Shown: positions 1 to 8,395, counted from the first letter of the stretch. The stretch: DNA of 64,000 bases from Alicyclobacillus pomorum DSM 14955 (GCF_000472905.1 NZ_AXAR01000014.1:169-64168), one strand, 5' to 3'. Translations and numbers: made by a program. Notes: generated by a model from the letters alone, not told the origin.

Positions 1-572
1 CCCATGTGTCCGCACTTTTTCTCGGAGGCGAGCTGGTCTTCAAAGTGGACGCCAGCGGCTCCGGCTTCAATCATCTGCTTCATCAGCTCGAAGACGTTCA
101 ACGGACCGCCAAACCCAGCCTCAGCGTCGGCCACAATCGGCGCCAACCAGTGCACGTTCCCTGTGCCTTCCACATGCTGAATCTGATCCGCACGGAGCAG
201 CGCCTGGTTGATGCGTTTCACGACGTGTGGCACGCTGTTGGCAGGGTACAAGCTTTGGTCCGGGTACATGTGACCCGATAAGTTGGCGTCCGCAGCCACT
301 TGCCAACCACTGAGATAAATGGCTTTCAAGCCCGCTTTCACCTGCTGAACCGCCTGGTTCCCTGTCAGTGCGCCGAGTGCGCGCACAAAGTCCTCCGTGT
401 GCAGCAGATTCCACAAGCGTTCGGCCCCCAGCTTCGCCAAGGTATATTCAATATGGACCGATCCACGCAGTCGAAGCACATCTTCTGCGCTGTACGGCCG
501 CTCGACTCCCTTCCATCGGCTGTCCGTCTCCCAGTACTTCTTCAGCGCTTCCGCAGTTTCAAAATGGCTCAT
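1..572 (-). CDS. aceA: Isocitrate lyase, N-terminal 190 codons (runs off left edge)
   Basis: Isocitrate lyase cleaves isocitrate to succinate and glyoxylate, the first step of the glyoxylate shunt. Translating the minus strand from the ATG at 572 gives a protein beginning [14 protein letters not shown]. It contains the family segments [21 protein letters not shown] and, at the window edge, KKCGHMG, which carries the catalytic cysteine. The start lies 11 nt after a GAGGAGG; a nearer ATG at 580 is in another frame and stops after three codons. Just upstream is a remnant of the partner gene, malate synthase. The C-terminal half lies outside the window. The family assignment is secure. Confidence 0.93.
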   Translation of the reverse strand, partial: MSHFETAEALKKYWETDSRWKGVERPYSAEDVLRLRGSVHIEYTLAKLGAERLWNLLHTEDFVRALGALTGNQAVQQVKAGLKAIYLSGWQVAADANLSGHMYPDQSLYPANSVPHVVKRINQALLRADQIQHVEGTGNVHWLAPIVADAEAGFGGPLNVFELMKQMIEAGAAGVHFEDQLASEKKCGHM

Positions 573-605
573 CTCTCCATCTTCCTCCTCTATGTGATTC
601 ATTGG

Positions 606-779
606 TTAATCCAAATAGGTGTATCCGGGCAGCGTGAGAAACTCGACAAATTCGTCGTTTGCAGTCAGGTTCAAGAACAGTTCGCTGGCTTGCCGATACC
701 GCCCGCCTGTGAAGCGCTCCTGCCCCACTTGCTCGCGAATCTTGGCCAGTTCACCCACTCCTTTCGACTTTGTACAACA
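606..779 (-). pseudogene. Malate synthase C-terminal remnant
   Basis: About 50 codons directly upstream of aceA match the end of malate synthase A: ELAKIREQVGQERFTGGRYR, then ASELFLNLTANDEFVEFLTL and the final PGYTYLD. The full enzyme is over 500 residues, so roughly nine tenths is absent. The reading frame is closed upstream by the TAA that ends the small zinc-ribbon gene (780-782), and no convincing start or ribosome site precedes the fragment. Malate synthase commonly stands before aceA, so this is most simply read as a deletion that removed its body. A functional malate synthase elsewhere in the genome is not excluded. Confidence 0.75.
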
Positions 780-938
780 TTACAAATATTGAGAGTATTC
801 ATCTTGAATGTTGACACAGCGCTCACAGATCACTGCGTACGACGGGACCTGTTCGTCAAACTCTCTGCCACAGTAACAGCACTGTTTGCGCTGTTCGTCT
901 GAAGGTGCACTGTCACGCCCAGGGGACACAGGAGTCAT
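780..938 (-). CDS. Small zinc-ribbon protein, 52 aa
   Basis: A 52-codon gene with a good ribosome site (GGAGGA, 7 nt before the ATG at 938). It carries two CxxC pairs, CYCGREF near residue 21 and ICERC near residue 38, spaced as in a single zinc ribbon. The tail is acidic and aromatic (IQDEYSQYL). The arrangement recalls short YhfH-like zinc-ribbon proteins of Bacilli, but the assignment is not certain and no function is proposed. Its stop codon is in frame with, and just before, the malate synthase remnant, and it may be cotranscribed with aceA. Confidence 0.55.
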   Translation of the reverse strand: MTPVSPGRDSAPSDEQRKQCCYCGREFDEQVPSYAVICERCVNIQDEYSQYL

Positions 939-1264
939 GGTCAATTCCTCCTTCGTGCTTATGTTGGTACTGTACTATAACATCAATATGTTTGTAAATC
1001 TGTTATGATACAGTTAATTGTGAAAATTTTTTGTCTTCCACGGCTACTGTGTGCCCAACTCCACAAAAAAGCCGTTAAAGTTGGGACGATTGTAGGTCAC
1101 AGCCTTCTGCCATGTACAAAACCGGAGAAATAACGGGGATATGTGCTATTGGACGGGTCTTTAATCTGGGCTCGGCACTTGCCGTGGAAATGGCGCAGGT
1201 TGTTTCGAAGGGTATCTGTACTATAACAAGAATGGTCAGGAAGCGCGTCCCTGACCATCGCTCA
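939..1264. other. Intergenic region between folA and the aceA side
   Basis: No gene is supported here. The AT-rich part near 960-1020 probably holds the promoter of the leftward zinc-ribbon/aceA transcript (TATAGT and TATCAT hexamers occur on the minus strand), but no well-spaced -35 box was found. The folA terminator occupies 1232-1258. Confidence 0.4.
1232..1258 (-). terminator. Probable terminator after folA
   Basis: A 9-bp stem, ATGGTCAGG pairing with CCTGACCAT, closes an 8-9-nt loop. On the minus strand it is followed by TCTTGTTAT, a moderately T-rich tract. It sits 7 nt past the folA stop. Confidence 0.6.
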
Positions 1265-1735
1265 TTAATGAATCCTTTGATATACCTGGAACGTATGTGG
1301 TACGACGTCACTTGGACCGGGCTGGCTCTTCACGAGCTCCCACCGCCCCTCCAACTCCGGAAAGTGGGCATCACCGTCGTAGTGCCGATGAATCACCGTC
1401 TGGTACACCTTGTCTGCGTGTGGGAGGAACAGCTTGTACACCTCCGCCCCACCGATGACAAACACGTCTTGCGACTTTGCCAGCTCTAGAATCGGAAGAA
1501 TCTCATGTACCACGTGACACCCCTCCGCTACGTAGTGCGGGTTTCGGGTCACGATGTAGTTTGGCCGACCGGGTAAAGGCTTGCCGATGGATTCATACGT
1601 CTTGCGCCCCATCACAATCGGATGTCCCATCGTCACGCGTTTGAAGTACGCCAATTCACCAGGAATGTGCCACGGAATTTTGCCTTCGGCGCCGATGGTG
1701 CGATTCTCTGCCATCGCCACAATCAAGCAGATCAT
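1265..1735 (-). CDS. folA: Dihydrofolate reductase
   Basis: Reduces dihydrofolate to tetrahydrofolate with NADPH, regenerating the cofactor consumed by thymidylate synthase. The 156-residue protein has the standard length and motifs: [26 protein letters not shown] at the N-terminus (active-site Trp and the acidic position), [15 protein letters not shown], and [16 protein letters not shown]. The ATG overlaps the thyA stop as ATGA (1732-1735), so folA is translationally coupled to thyA in a dTMP/folate operon. Confidence 0.95.
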   Translation of the reverse strand: MICLIVAMAENRTIGAEGKIPWHIPGELAYFKRVTMGHPIVMGRKTYESIGKPLPGRPNYIVTRNPHYVAEGCHVVHEILPILELAKSQDVFVIGGAEVYKLFLPHADKVYQTVIHRHYDGDAHFPELEGRWELVKSQPGPSDVVPHTFQVYQRIH

Positions 1736-2028
1736 ACGGACACTTCTCCTTTGATGTGCGGATGGGCTTGGTAGCCGACCAACTCGATATCTTCCAGCGT
1801 GAAGTCAAACAAACTCCGCACATTCGGGTTCAGCCTGACCTGTGGCAGCGGATACGGTTCGCGCGTCAACTGCAGCTTGCACTGCTCAATATGGTTGTTA
1901 TAAATGTGCGCATCGCCCAGTGTGTGAATGAACTCTCCGGGCTTGAGCCCTGTGACATGGGCAATCATGAGGGTCAAGAGCGCGTAACTGGCAATGTTAA
2001 ATGGGACGCCAAGAAAAATGTCTGCGGA
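1732..2028 (-). CDS. thyA: Thymidylate synthase, 3' exon
   Basis: This exon encodes the last 98 residues of ThyA. It opens with [20 protein letters not shown] and continues through [20 protein letters not shown] and HIYNNHIEQ, the dUMP/folate-binding segment, ending with the usual C-terminal region. It has no start of its own; its frame joins the 5' exon exactly if nucleotides 2029-2297 are removed as a group I intron. The last codons overlap folA. Without splicing the protein would lack this essential part. Confidence 0.92.
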   Translation of the reverse strand, partial: SADIFLGVPFNIASYALLTLMIAHVTGLKPGEFIHTLGDAHIYNNHIEQCKLQLTREPYPLPQVRLNPNVRSLFDFTLEDIELVGYQAHPHIKGEVSV

Positions 2029-2297
2029 CTTCGCCTTCAGCTAGGTTCGCTACGCCTAGCCCGTTCTCGAAGGAACTGCTGCATGTCACCATGCAGAAGA
2101 GACTATATCACGACCTATACGGTCCTCTGCGTTTCGAGTGCCAATCGCTTGCACCCTACTCCCTTTCGGGATAGTCGTTAGGCATTTATCCTGTCTTTAT
2201 AGACGACAGGAACTTAGCACGGGGTTGTCTCAGTGAGAGGTTCCCCGTTTAGCAGAGTTTTCGATAGGGGTTTCCCCCTAAAGGCGCTCTTTGATGA
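2029..2297 (-). ncRNA. ORF-less group I intron in thyA, 269 nt
   Basis: The interruption has group I hallmarks. The 5' exon ends in U (codon CGU) and the intron ends in G (GGCGAAG), giving an in-frame join CGT|TCC that restores the conserved YQRSAD. P1 can form between exon GCGU plus intron UC and the internal guide GAGCGC, with the expected U-G wobble at the splice site. A GAAA tetraloop hairpin (CCCGAAAGGG, plus-strand 2160-2169) and long-range pairing GACUAU/AUAGUC (2171-2176 with 2101-2106) fit the P5 and P7 regions. The length is that of a minimal intron and there is no homing-endonuclease ORF. Phage thyA genes (T4 td, beta22) are known hosts of such introns. The subgroup was not determined. 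Confidence 0.9.
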
Positions 2298-2882
2298 ACG
2301 CTGATACAGTTGGCAAGACAGCTTCCCGTCGGCCACGTAGAACTGGAACAAGGAATGGCACGGCGGCAGCGCCATGTCGTCTACCTCGGCAGGATTGTAC
2401 GCCACAACCAGCAATCGACGCGAGTTGGGATTGGTCTTGATTTGCTCCACCACATTGGCGAGTTGATCAATGGTTCGCCCATCTGGAGCCTGCCAACTGC
2501 GCCACTGTTTTCCGTACACTGGCCCAAGGTCTCCCCATTTGCTTGCAAAGGTAGGGTCCCGTTTGATTTTCTCTGCGAACTGTTCCATCGTTTCGCCGGC
2601 GTACTCAGGGCTTTTCTTGTAGGCCTCAAACGGCCAATCGTCCCAGATGTGGTTGTTGTGCTCCACCAGGTAGCGAATGTTGGTATCACCGGCGATGAAC
2701 CACAGTAATTCTGTCACAATCAAGCGAAAGGTGAGCTTTTTGGTCGTCAAAAGCGGAAATCCATCCGCCAGGTTGAACCGCATTTGATAGCCGAACGTGG
2801 ACAGGGTACCCGTGCCCGTCCTGTCGGCCTTTTGCGTTCCATGTTCCAATACATGACGCACGAGATCCAGGTATTGTTTCAA
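2298..2882 (-). CDS. thyA: Thymidylate synthase, 5' exon
   Basis: Encodes the first 195 residues of ThyA, which methylates dUMP to dTMP using methylenetetrahydrofolate. Visible motifs are [19 protein letters not shown], the folate-site [37 protein letters not shown] and the catalytic cysteine in [13 protein letters not shown]. Translation starts at TTG (2882) after AGGGGGG. The exon ends CAG CGT; unspliced mRNA would continue through about 27 foreign codons to a stop. With the 3' exon the protein is 293 residues, within the family range. First gene of thyA-folA. Confidence 0.93.
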
Positions 2883-3205
2883 CCCGTTCCCCCCTCTCTT
2901 TCAAGCCAGCCATCCGCGATGAGGCGACGTACACCGCAACCCGCGGTTTTTACGCACCACATCGTCAGAAGCGACCCTATGGCCGATAAGTATTTAGTGG
3001 TTGGTGCGTATGTATCATCATATCACAGACCTCAGGCAGCGATTGCGGTAGAGAATGGACATAGTGTCGCGGCCATCCTATCCAATAAAGCCTAAAGCCG
3101 CTGGTCAAACGCTTCCGCGGGCAGTTGAAATTCCCTCGCGCCGTCAGTATGATTTGGACAACAATCCTTGCCAGTTACGTATGATTTGAAGGGCGGTGTT
3201 TCGAT
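2883..3205. other. Divergent intergenic region thyA / moaDE
   Basis: This holds the leaders of two divergent genes. A TGATATGAT motif on the minus strand (about 3008-3016) is a possible extended -10 for thyA, and TATGAT on the plus strand (about 3179) a possible -10 for the moaD-moaE gene. No -35 box with good spacing was found for either. Nothing else is evident. Confidence 0.35.
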
Positions 3206-3880
3206 TTGAGCGTCACGGTAAAACTATTTGCGGGTCTCGCGGAGCGAATCGGAAAGCGAGAAATCGCTGTCGACGGAGATCACCAGATGACGGTACTCGG
3301 ACTCAAACAAGCCGTCATCCGAGCCTATCCTCAATGTGCGGACGAAATCGGCCGTTGCCTTGTCGCGGTCAACCGGGAATACGCTCCAGACGACGCGCTG
3401 ATTCAAAACACGGACGAAATCGCGTTTATTCCCCCTGTGGGTGGTGGAAGCTGCGACGAGTTCGATTCATGCCGGGTTGTGGATGAACCACTGGACGTCG
3501 CTTCGGCATTTGCGCAATTGGAAAGTGTCTATTGCGGTGGGACCGTGCTGTTTGTCGGCACCGTCCGGGAGTGGACAAAGGGACGGCAAACCGTGTCATT
3601 ACAGTATGAGGCGTATGTAGATATGGCAATTGAGCATATGCGGCGCATAGAAGCTGATGTCAAGCAGAAATACCCGGGCACCATCACGTTGCAATGGCAC
3701 CGCATTGGCACCCTGAAACCGACGGAGATTGCCGTCATTTGCGCCGCTGCTTCCCCTCACCGAGATGTGGCCTTTGAGGCGGCTCGCATGCTGATTGAGC
3801 GTTTGAAGAAGGAAGTGCCGATTTGGAAACGGGAGAACTACAAGGACGGAGAAGCGGTTTGGCAGGCCAATGAGGTGTGA
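3206..3880 (+). CDS. Molybdopterin synthase, MoaD-MoaE fusion
   Basis: Both subunits of molybdopterin synthase, which inserts two sulfurs into precursor Z, are encoded in one 224-residue chain. Residues 1-80 form the MoaD ubiquitin-like domain (VTVKLFAGLAERIGKREI, ending FIPPVGGGS). Residues 90-224 form MoaE, with FVGTVREWTKGR, YEAYVDMA, the HRIGTL segment and the active-site lysines in LKKEVPIWKREN. The start is TTG at 3206. MoaD normally needs a free C-terminal Gly-Gly for thiocarboxylation; here the Gly run is internal, so cleavage after it is expected, as described for mycobacterial MoaX. It stands alone, without other moa genes nearby. Confidence 0.9.
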   Translation: MSVTVKLFAGLAERIGKREIAVDGDHQMTVLGLKQAVIRAYPQCADEIGRCLVAVNREYAPDDALIQNTDEIAFIPPVGGGSCDEFDSCRVVDEPLDVASAFAQLESVYCGGTVLFVGTVREWTKGRQTVSLQYEAYVDMAIEHMRRIEADVKQKYPGTITLQWHRIGTLKPTEIAVICAAASPHRDVAFEAARMLIERLKKEVPIWKRENYKDGEAVWQANEV

Positions 3881-4008
3881 ATCCGGCATGGATTGGCGCT
3901 GACTGCGAACGAAAAATTCCACCCCTGCCCGCGGATACATGTCCAATGACTCATCGTAAGGTGGTCATACATTGGGATTGATCTGAGTTCACTAGGAGGG
4001 TGGAAATT

Positions 4009-4131
4009 TTGAAGGTAAATACCATTATCAAGCTGGGATCTATGGCTTTCAATGTCGCCGAGGACGAAAAAGCAGCATCATGGCTCTTACAAATCTGCTC
4101 GGTTTGTAGGAGCTTTTTCTTCAAGCACTAG
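4009..4131 (+). CDS. Possible 40-aa peptide
   Basis: A TTG start follows AGGAGGG (3994-4000) and opens 40 codons (KVNTIIKLGSMAFNVAED..., with CSVC near the end). Its last third coincides with an intrinsic terminator, which argues against an ordinary gene. No homology is recognised. The strong ribosome site is the only real support; a small peptide, or the 3' end of the moaD-moaE transcript with a chance ORF, are both possible. Confidence 0.3.
   Translation: MKVNTIIKLGSMAFNVAEDEKAASWLLQICSVCRSFFFKH
4083..4118 (+). terminator. Intrinsic terminator downstream of moaD-moaE
   Basis: GCTCTTACAAA pairs with TTTGTAGGAGC (one G-U) around a 9-nt loop, followed by CTTTTTCTT. It ends rightward transcription just before the convergent cobS. 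Confidence 0.8.
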
Positions 4132-4870
4132 CACAAAGAAACACGTACCAACCTACCCATTCCATGATTTCGTTTAACGCGCCATACGTGTCTCCCGTCG
4201 TACCGCCAAAGCGATGCACCATCCAACCGGTAAAGAGCGTGACCGTTAGGATGGCATAGAGCAGAACCCAGAGGCACTGCTGAAACGGTAGGACGAGCCC
4301 ACAGACAGCGCCACACAGACAGGTGGCGACCGCGACTGTCCATCTTGGAATTTTCCGTGCGAACAAGGCGCCGAGACCTTGACTCCGAGCCGACGGAGCA
4401 ACGACCATCGACCAAATCATACCCAACCGTGACATCATCGGGACAACCACGAAAGGCTCCCAATGGTCGGGAGAGATGCTCGCGATGGCTGACCATTTAC
4501 CCAGGATGGCGAAGAGACAGACCACGACGCCCATCGCCCCCACGCGGCTGTCTTTCATGATTTCGAGCGCCGCTTCTCGCGGACGTCTACTTCCCATTGC
4601 ATCGGCAGTATCCATAAGGCCATCTAAATGGAGAGCCCCCGTGGCGAGCGTGTAGATGGATAGAGAGACTACACTTGCCGCCAGAGACGGCATGTGGTGG
4701 ACAAAAAAGGATTGGAATACCCACAGTAGAACGCCGAGCAACATTCCAATCACCGGAAACCACACCACGCTGCAACGAATATCTCGTTCTGTGGCAGTCC
4801 GGACGGATGGCGTGGGAAGTATGGTTGCGAATTGTAGGGCGAGAATCAACCATCTGATTGGAGCGAACAC
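4121..4870 (-). CDS. cobS: Adenosylcobinamide-GDP ribazoletransferase
   Basis: This membrane enzyme joins adenosylcobinamide-GDP and alpha-ribazole, the last assembly step of adenosylcobalamin. The 249 residues are rich in hydrophobic helices. They carry the family's N-terminal segment (WLILALQFATILPTPSV), the acidic metal site TGALHLDGLMDTADAMGSRRPREAALEIMKDSRVGAMG (about residues 76-113) and GTTGDTYGALNEIMEW near the end. The GTG start at 4870 is chosen because GGAGGA lies 7 nt upstream and the family begins here; 39 further in-frame codons upstream resemble no CobS. Last gene of the first B12-regulated operon, 59 nt after cobU. Confidence 0.92.
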   Translation of the reverse strand: MFAPIRWLILALQFATILPTPSVRTATERDIRCSVVWFPVIGMLLGVLLWVFQSFFVHHMPSLAASVVSLSIYTLATGALHLDGLMDTADAMGSRRPREAALEIMKDSRVGAMGVVVCLFAILGKWSAIASISPDHWEPFVVVPMMSRLGMIWSMVVAPSARSQGLGALFARKIPRWTVAVATCLCGAVCGLVLPFQQCLWVLLYAILTVTLFTGWMVHRFGGTTGDTYGALNEIMEWVGWYVFLCASA

Positions 4871-4929
4871 GAGTCTTCCTCCAGTACAGCCAAGAATGAG
4901 CACAACGTTTGGCCTTCGTCTTCCATGAA

Positions 4930-5478
4930 TTATGGTAATTCTACCTGAAGTTTTTTGAGGTCCACCGGAATGCCCGCGACCACCCAAATGACCGAGTCAG
5001 CCTGTTTGGCCACAGCTTGGTTTAACAGTCCCAGCCAATCCCGATACTGTCTGGATACCGGATCGCCAGGGACAATACCCTGCCCCACTTCATTACTGAC
5101 GACGACGATGGGATGGACACATTGCGAGATGGCGGCCACCAACTGCTCCAGCCTGGCAAAAAACTGACGCTCGGAGCACCGCTCGACAAACATCCAGTTA
5201 TTGAGCAAGAGAGAGAGGCAGTCAATGAGAATCACCGTGGGTTCGCTCTGTTTCATCATCCAGTCTGCTACATCCAGCGGTTCTTCCACCGTCAGCCAAT
5301 CCTGCGGTCGTCGATGGCGGTGGCGAAGGATTCGTTCTTCCATCTCGTCATCACTAGATTGCGCTGTCGCAACGTAGGTGACAGGCAGTGAATGAAGCTC
5401 TGATAAACGCCCCGCCCATTGTTCTGCAAAGGTGCTCTTTCCACTCCGCGCTCCACCGAGAACAAACGTGCACCCCAC
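4930..5478 (-). CDS. cobU: Adenosylcobinamide kinase / guanylyltransferase
   Basis: Phosphorylates adenosylcobinamide and then transfers GMP to it, preparing the substrate of CobS. The P-loop GGARSGKS stands at the very N-terminus, followed by YVATAQSSDDEMEERILRHRHRRPQDW (guanylylation histidine), DCLSLLLNN and VSNEVGQGIVP, all in the usual order within 182 residues. The GTG at 5478 follows AAAGGAG by about 9 nt and is preferred over an ATG seven codons upstream that overlaps the ribosome site. It sits between the transporter ATPase gene and cobS. Confidence 0.93.
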   Translation of the reverse strand: MGCTFVLGGARSGKSTFAEQWAGRLSELHSLPVTYVATAQSSDDEMEERILRHRHRRPQDWLTVEEPLDVADWMMKQSEPTVILIDCLSLLLNNWMFVERCSERQFFARLEQLVAAISQCVHPIVVVSNEVGQGIVPGDPVSRQYRDWLGLLNQAVAKQADSVIWVVAGIPVDLKKLQVELP

Positions 5479-5503
5479 CTTCACCACTCCTTTGAACACG
5501 CCA

Positions 5504-6283
5504 TCACGACGGATAGCTCACGCGTAAAAAACCGTCATAAGGATCTGCGTACGTCTTTGCCGAAACCTGAAACACATCGAGTAACGCTCGCTCGGTTAAC
5601 ACATCATTCGGTGAGCTATGGGCGTAGATTCGCCCGTGATGCAGCAGAACCAACCGAGTACAATAGCGAGCCGCAAGTTCCAGGTTATGAATCGCTGTCA
5701 CGATAAGATAACCCTGATGGGAAAGGCGTTGCAGCCGCCTAAGAATGTCCACTTGATAATACAAATCCAAGCTTGATATGGGCTCATCCAAGAGGATGAT
5801 GGGACTCCCTTGCGCGATACAGCGAGCAATGCCTGCACGTTGCCGCTCCCCGCCGGATAGACGTTGCAGGTGCGCATTCCGGTAATCTAGTAAATTCAAT
5901 GTATTCAGGGCATTGGTCACCGCTTCTTTGCTCTCAGGTTCCAAATGTCCCCAGGGTGTTCGGTAGGCATAACGCCCCATTTCGACGTATTGTTCTACTG
6001 TGAACGCCACGTCCTCAGGCATGTGTTGCGGTAAATAGGCAATCTCTTTGGCGCGGCGACGAGCAGACATGTCACTCAATGCCTTGCCATTGAGGTATAC
6101 GCTGCCCGTCGTGGGGCGCCAGATGCCTGCAAGGATGCGTAACAGGGTGGACTTGCCTGCCCCATTGGGGCCAATCAGCCCAACGAATTGTCCGTGCGAC
6201 CACGCCAAATTCACGTCGTGCAAGATGCCGTGATACGACACGTTTTGAAGTTCAAGCAATGCGCAACGTTCCCCCACCGACAT
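5504..6283 (-). CDS. btuD: Corrinoid ABC transporter ATP-binding protein
   Basis: ATPase of the vitamin B12-type importer (FecE/BtuD group). Of its 259 residues, the Walker A GPNGAGKST, signature LSGGERQRAGIARCI, Walker B IILLDEPISSLD and the switch histidine in TAIHNLE are all present. The ATG at 6283 overlaps the permease stop as TGATG, so the two are translationally coupled. The order binding protein, permease, ATPase followed by cobU-cobS, behind a cobalamin riboswitch, points to corrinoid rather than siderophore uptake. Confidence 0.9.
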   Translation of the reverse strand: MSVGERCALLELQNVSYHGILHDVNLAWSHGQFVGLIGPNGAGKSTLLRILAGIWRPTTGSVYLNGKALSDMSARRRAKEIAYLPQHMPEDVAFTVEQYVEMGRYAYRTPWGHLEPESKEAVTNALNTLNLLDYRNAHLQRLSGGERQRAGIARCIAQGSPIILLDEPISSLDLYYQVDILRRLQRLSHQGYLIVTAIHNLELAARYCTRLVLLHHGRIYAHSSPNDVLTERALLDVFQVSAKTYADPYDGFLRVSYPS

Positions 6284-7299
6284 CACCCCCGATGCATTGT
6301 TGTTTCTTGCCGCCTCAACAAGTACAAGAAAAATGGCGCGCCTAGGCACGATGTCACAATGCCGACATTGAGTTCAACCGGGAGTAAGGCCATCCTTGCC
6401 ACGAGGTCAGATAACAGCAAGAGAAGCGCCCCTCCGATTGCGGATGCCACAATCAGGTTCCGATGCGAAGGACCAATCCACAAACGCAGGAGATGAGGCA
6501 CGACGAGTCCGACAAACCCAATCACACCGGTGGAACTGACACAAGCGCCAACCACAAAGGCTGACGTCGTAAGCGTAATTTGCTTGGTGTACTGAAGCGA
6601 CACGCCAACGCCCTCAGCTTGCTCTTCTCCAATGGATATAACATCTAGCGCATGTGCCTGAAGGAGATAAATGATGAGTCCAGCACTGACAAACACCGCC
6701 AGGATGAAAAACTCGCTCCAAGTCGTTCCATCGAGCCCCCCCATCAGCCAAAACAACATTTGCTGCATCATGTCCAACGGGGCCAGTGACAACACGAGTG
6801 TGACGACGGAACTACAAAACGAGCTGATGGCAACACCGGACAGGAGCAACGAATAGATGGACGTTCTGCCCCTGAAAGTGGCCAGACGATAGATCACAAA
6901 GACGACAATAAGTCCTGTTGCAAACGCACCCAGTGGCGTATACCACTGGGATAGTTGCGACAATCCGAATTGGATGGTGAGCACGGCCCCGAGCGATCCG
7001 CCGCTTGACACGCCAATAATGGCCGGATCTGCCATTGGGTTGCGAAATATCGCCTGCAGCACGGCGCCCGTACTTGCAAGCCCTGCCCCAACCAAGGCAG
7101 CCACGAGAAGACGGGGCAACCGAATGGAGCCGAGGACAACCTCGTCCGTACCGCTTCCGCCGTGCAACAAGCTCCAAATATCCGATGGAATTCTTGCCAT
7201 CGGAATCATCATGGGACCGAACGACAATTCAAGTACGGCGGCAATGAAAAGCGCGATGCTGAGGGTGACAAACGCCCACCGAATACGACTTGTACTCAT
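6283..7299 (-). CDS. btuC: Corrinoid ABC transporter permease
   Basis: FecCD/BtuC-type permease of 338 residues with about ten hydrophobic helices. The conserved LPRLLVAALVGAGLASTGAVLQAIFRNPMADPAIIGVSSGGSLGA segment (about residues 60-105) and the late GFVGLVVPHLLRLWIGPSHRNL loop, which couples to the ATPase, are both visible. The start overlaps the binding-protein stop as ATGA (7296-7299). Together with BtuF and BtuD it forms the importer. Confidence 0.92.
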   Translation of the reverse strand: MSTSRIRWAFVTLSIALFIAAVLELSFGPMMIPMARIPSDIWSLLHGGSGTDEVVLGSIRLPRLLVAALVGAGLASTGAVLQAIFRNPMADPAIIGVSSGGSLGAVLTIQFGLSQLSQWYTPLGAFATGLIVVFVIYRLATFRGRTSIYSLLLSGVAISSFCSSVVTLVLSLAPLDMMQQMLFWLMGGLDGTTWSEFFILAVFVSAGLIIYLLQAHALDVISIGEEQAEGVGVSLQYTKQITLTTSAFVVGACVSSTGVIGFVGLVVPHLLRLWIGPSHRNLIVASAIGGALLLLLSDLVARMALLPVELNVGIVTSCLGAPFFLYLLRRQETTMHRG

Positions 7300-8261
7300 T
7301 GTCTAATCTGGGCAGTCGGATGCAATACCTTGGCCACATCCTGAACCCCCCGGGTGATATATTGTGACACGCTCATCAAGTCAGCACCCTTGACGCTGTA
7401 CACGCGGTGATTCTTGACCGCAGACACCGTCTTAAGCTTGGGATCCGAAAGGATTTTTTGAATGAAAGCTTTGTCGTCGTCCGTGACAATGAAGACGTCC
7501 GGATTGAGCTTGACGATTTCTTCGTCCGTAATTTTCTGCCATCCTTGCAGTTGCGCTGCGGCGTTGATGCCACCGGCATCCACAATGACGTCGTTCACAG
7601 TGGTAGATGAACCTGCAGCAAATCCAAAAGAACTGTAATCGAGTACCTTCGGCTTCTTGTCGTCTTTCAGTGCCTTCTCAACAGCTTGAAGTTTTTCTTC
7701 CATGCTGTGAACCACATTTTTTGCACCGGCTTCATTTCCGACAAGCTTCCCGACAACTTCGATGTTGCGTTCAATGTCGCTGATGGATTTAAAGTCGTTA
7801 AACTCATAGACCGGAACGTGGGCTTGTTCTATCTGATTTACGACACCTTGTTTTGTATAAGAGGCTGTCAAAACGAGATCTGGTTTGGCGGCGAGAATTT
7901 GCTCGGCATTCGCTTGTTGAATGGCAGGAATGCCTTTGACAAAGGAAGTGATGTTGGAATAGGTCGGATCGCTAGCGTACGTGGTGACGAGCGCAATGTC
8001 CTTTTTCGGAACGAGTGCAGACAGGATTTCGTCGGTACCTTCCGTGGTGGAGGCAATGTGTTCTGGGCGCTTCGAAACCGTGACCGTGTGACCCGCATCG
8101 TCCTTCAATGTCACGGGAAATGCGGATTGTTGCGATGTGTTTGTTGTCTTCGCCTGGTTCGACGAATTTGACGACGAAGATGTGTTTGTTCCACACCCTG
8201 TGATCCCCATGACAGCGAGGGCCATGACAGCAACGGGAATTGCGGCGACTGACTTTTTCAT
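7296..8261 (-). CDS. btuF: Corrinoid-binding lipoprotein
   Basis: Extracellular substrate-binding protein of the importer, tethered to the membrane. Residues 1-23 form a lipoprotein signal with lipobox ITGC, followed by a Ser/Thr/Asn-rich linker. The mature part has the periplasmic-binding fold signatures VTVSKRPEHIASTTEGTDEI, LAAKPDLVLTASYTKQG and YSSFGFAAGSSTTVNDVI. Length 321. Translation starts at ATG 8261, 7 nt after AGGAGG. First gene behind the cobalamin riboswitch at 8396-8559, so expression should fall when adenosylcobalamin is plentiful. Confidence 0.9.
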   Translation of the reverse strand: MKKSVAAIPVAVMALAVMGITGCGTNTSSSSNSSNQAKTTNTSQQSAFPVTLKDDAGHTVTVSKRPEHIASTTEGTDEILSALVPKKDIALVTTYASDPTYSNITSFVKGIPAIQQANAEQILAAKPDLVLTASYTKQGVVNQIEQAHVPVYEFNDFKSISDIERNIEVVGKLVGNEAGAKNVVHSMEEKLQAVEKALKDDKKPKVLDYSSFGFAAGSSTTVNDVIVDAGGINAAAQLQGWQKITDEEIVKLNPDVFIVTDDDKAFIQKILSDPKLKTVSAVKNHRVYSVKGADLMSVSQYITRGVQDVAKVLHPTAQIRQ

Positions 8262-8296
8262 CGAGATACCTCCTGATGTTCTATGGGATGTCCTTC

Positions 8297-8327
8297 AAAA
8301 AAGAAATCCCTGCCCAGCGGCAGAGAG
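8297..8327 (-). terminator. Attenuator of the btuF riboswitch
   Basis: On the minus strand TCTCTGCC pairs with GGCAGGGA around GCTG and is followed by TTTCTTTTTT. It lies between the riboswitch aptamer and btuF, which marks it as the ligand-controlled terminator. Confidence 0.8.
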
Positions 8328-8395
8328 TGGTTGTGGTCGGAAGGGGATGAACATATCCTCCAACGCAACCTCTCCTCGAAGGTTTCGCTCTACCT

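Noticed and set aside
2214-2297. Intron-encoded extension of ThyA as a real C-terminus
   Set aside because: The normal ThyA sequence resumes in frame after 269 nt and group I features explain the gap.
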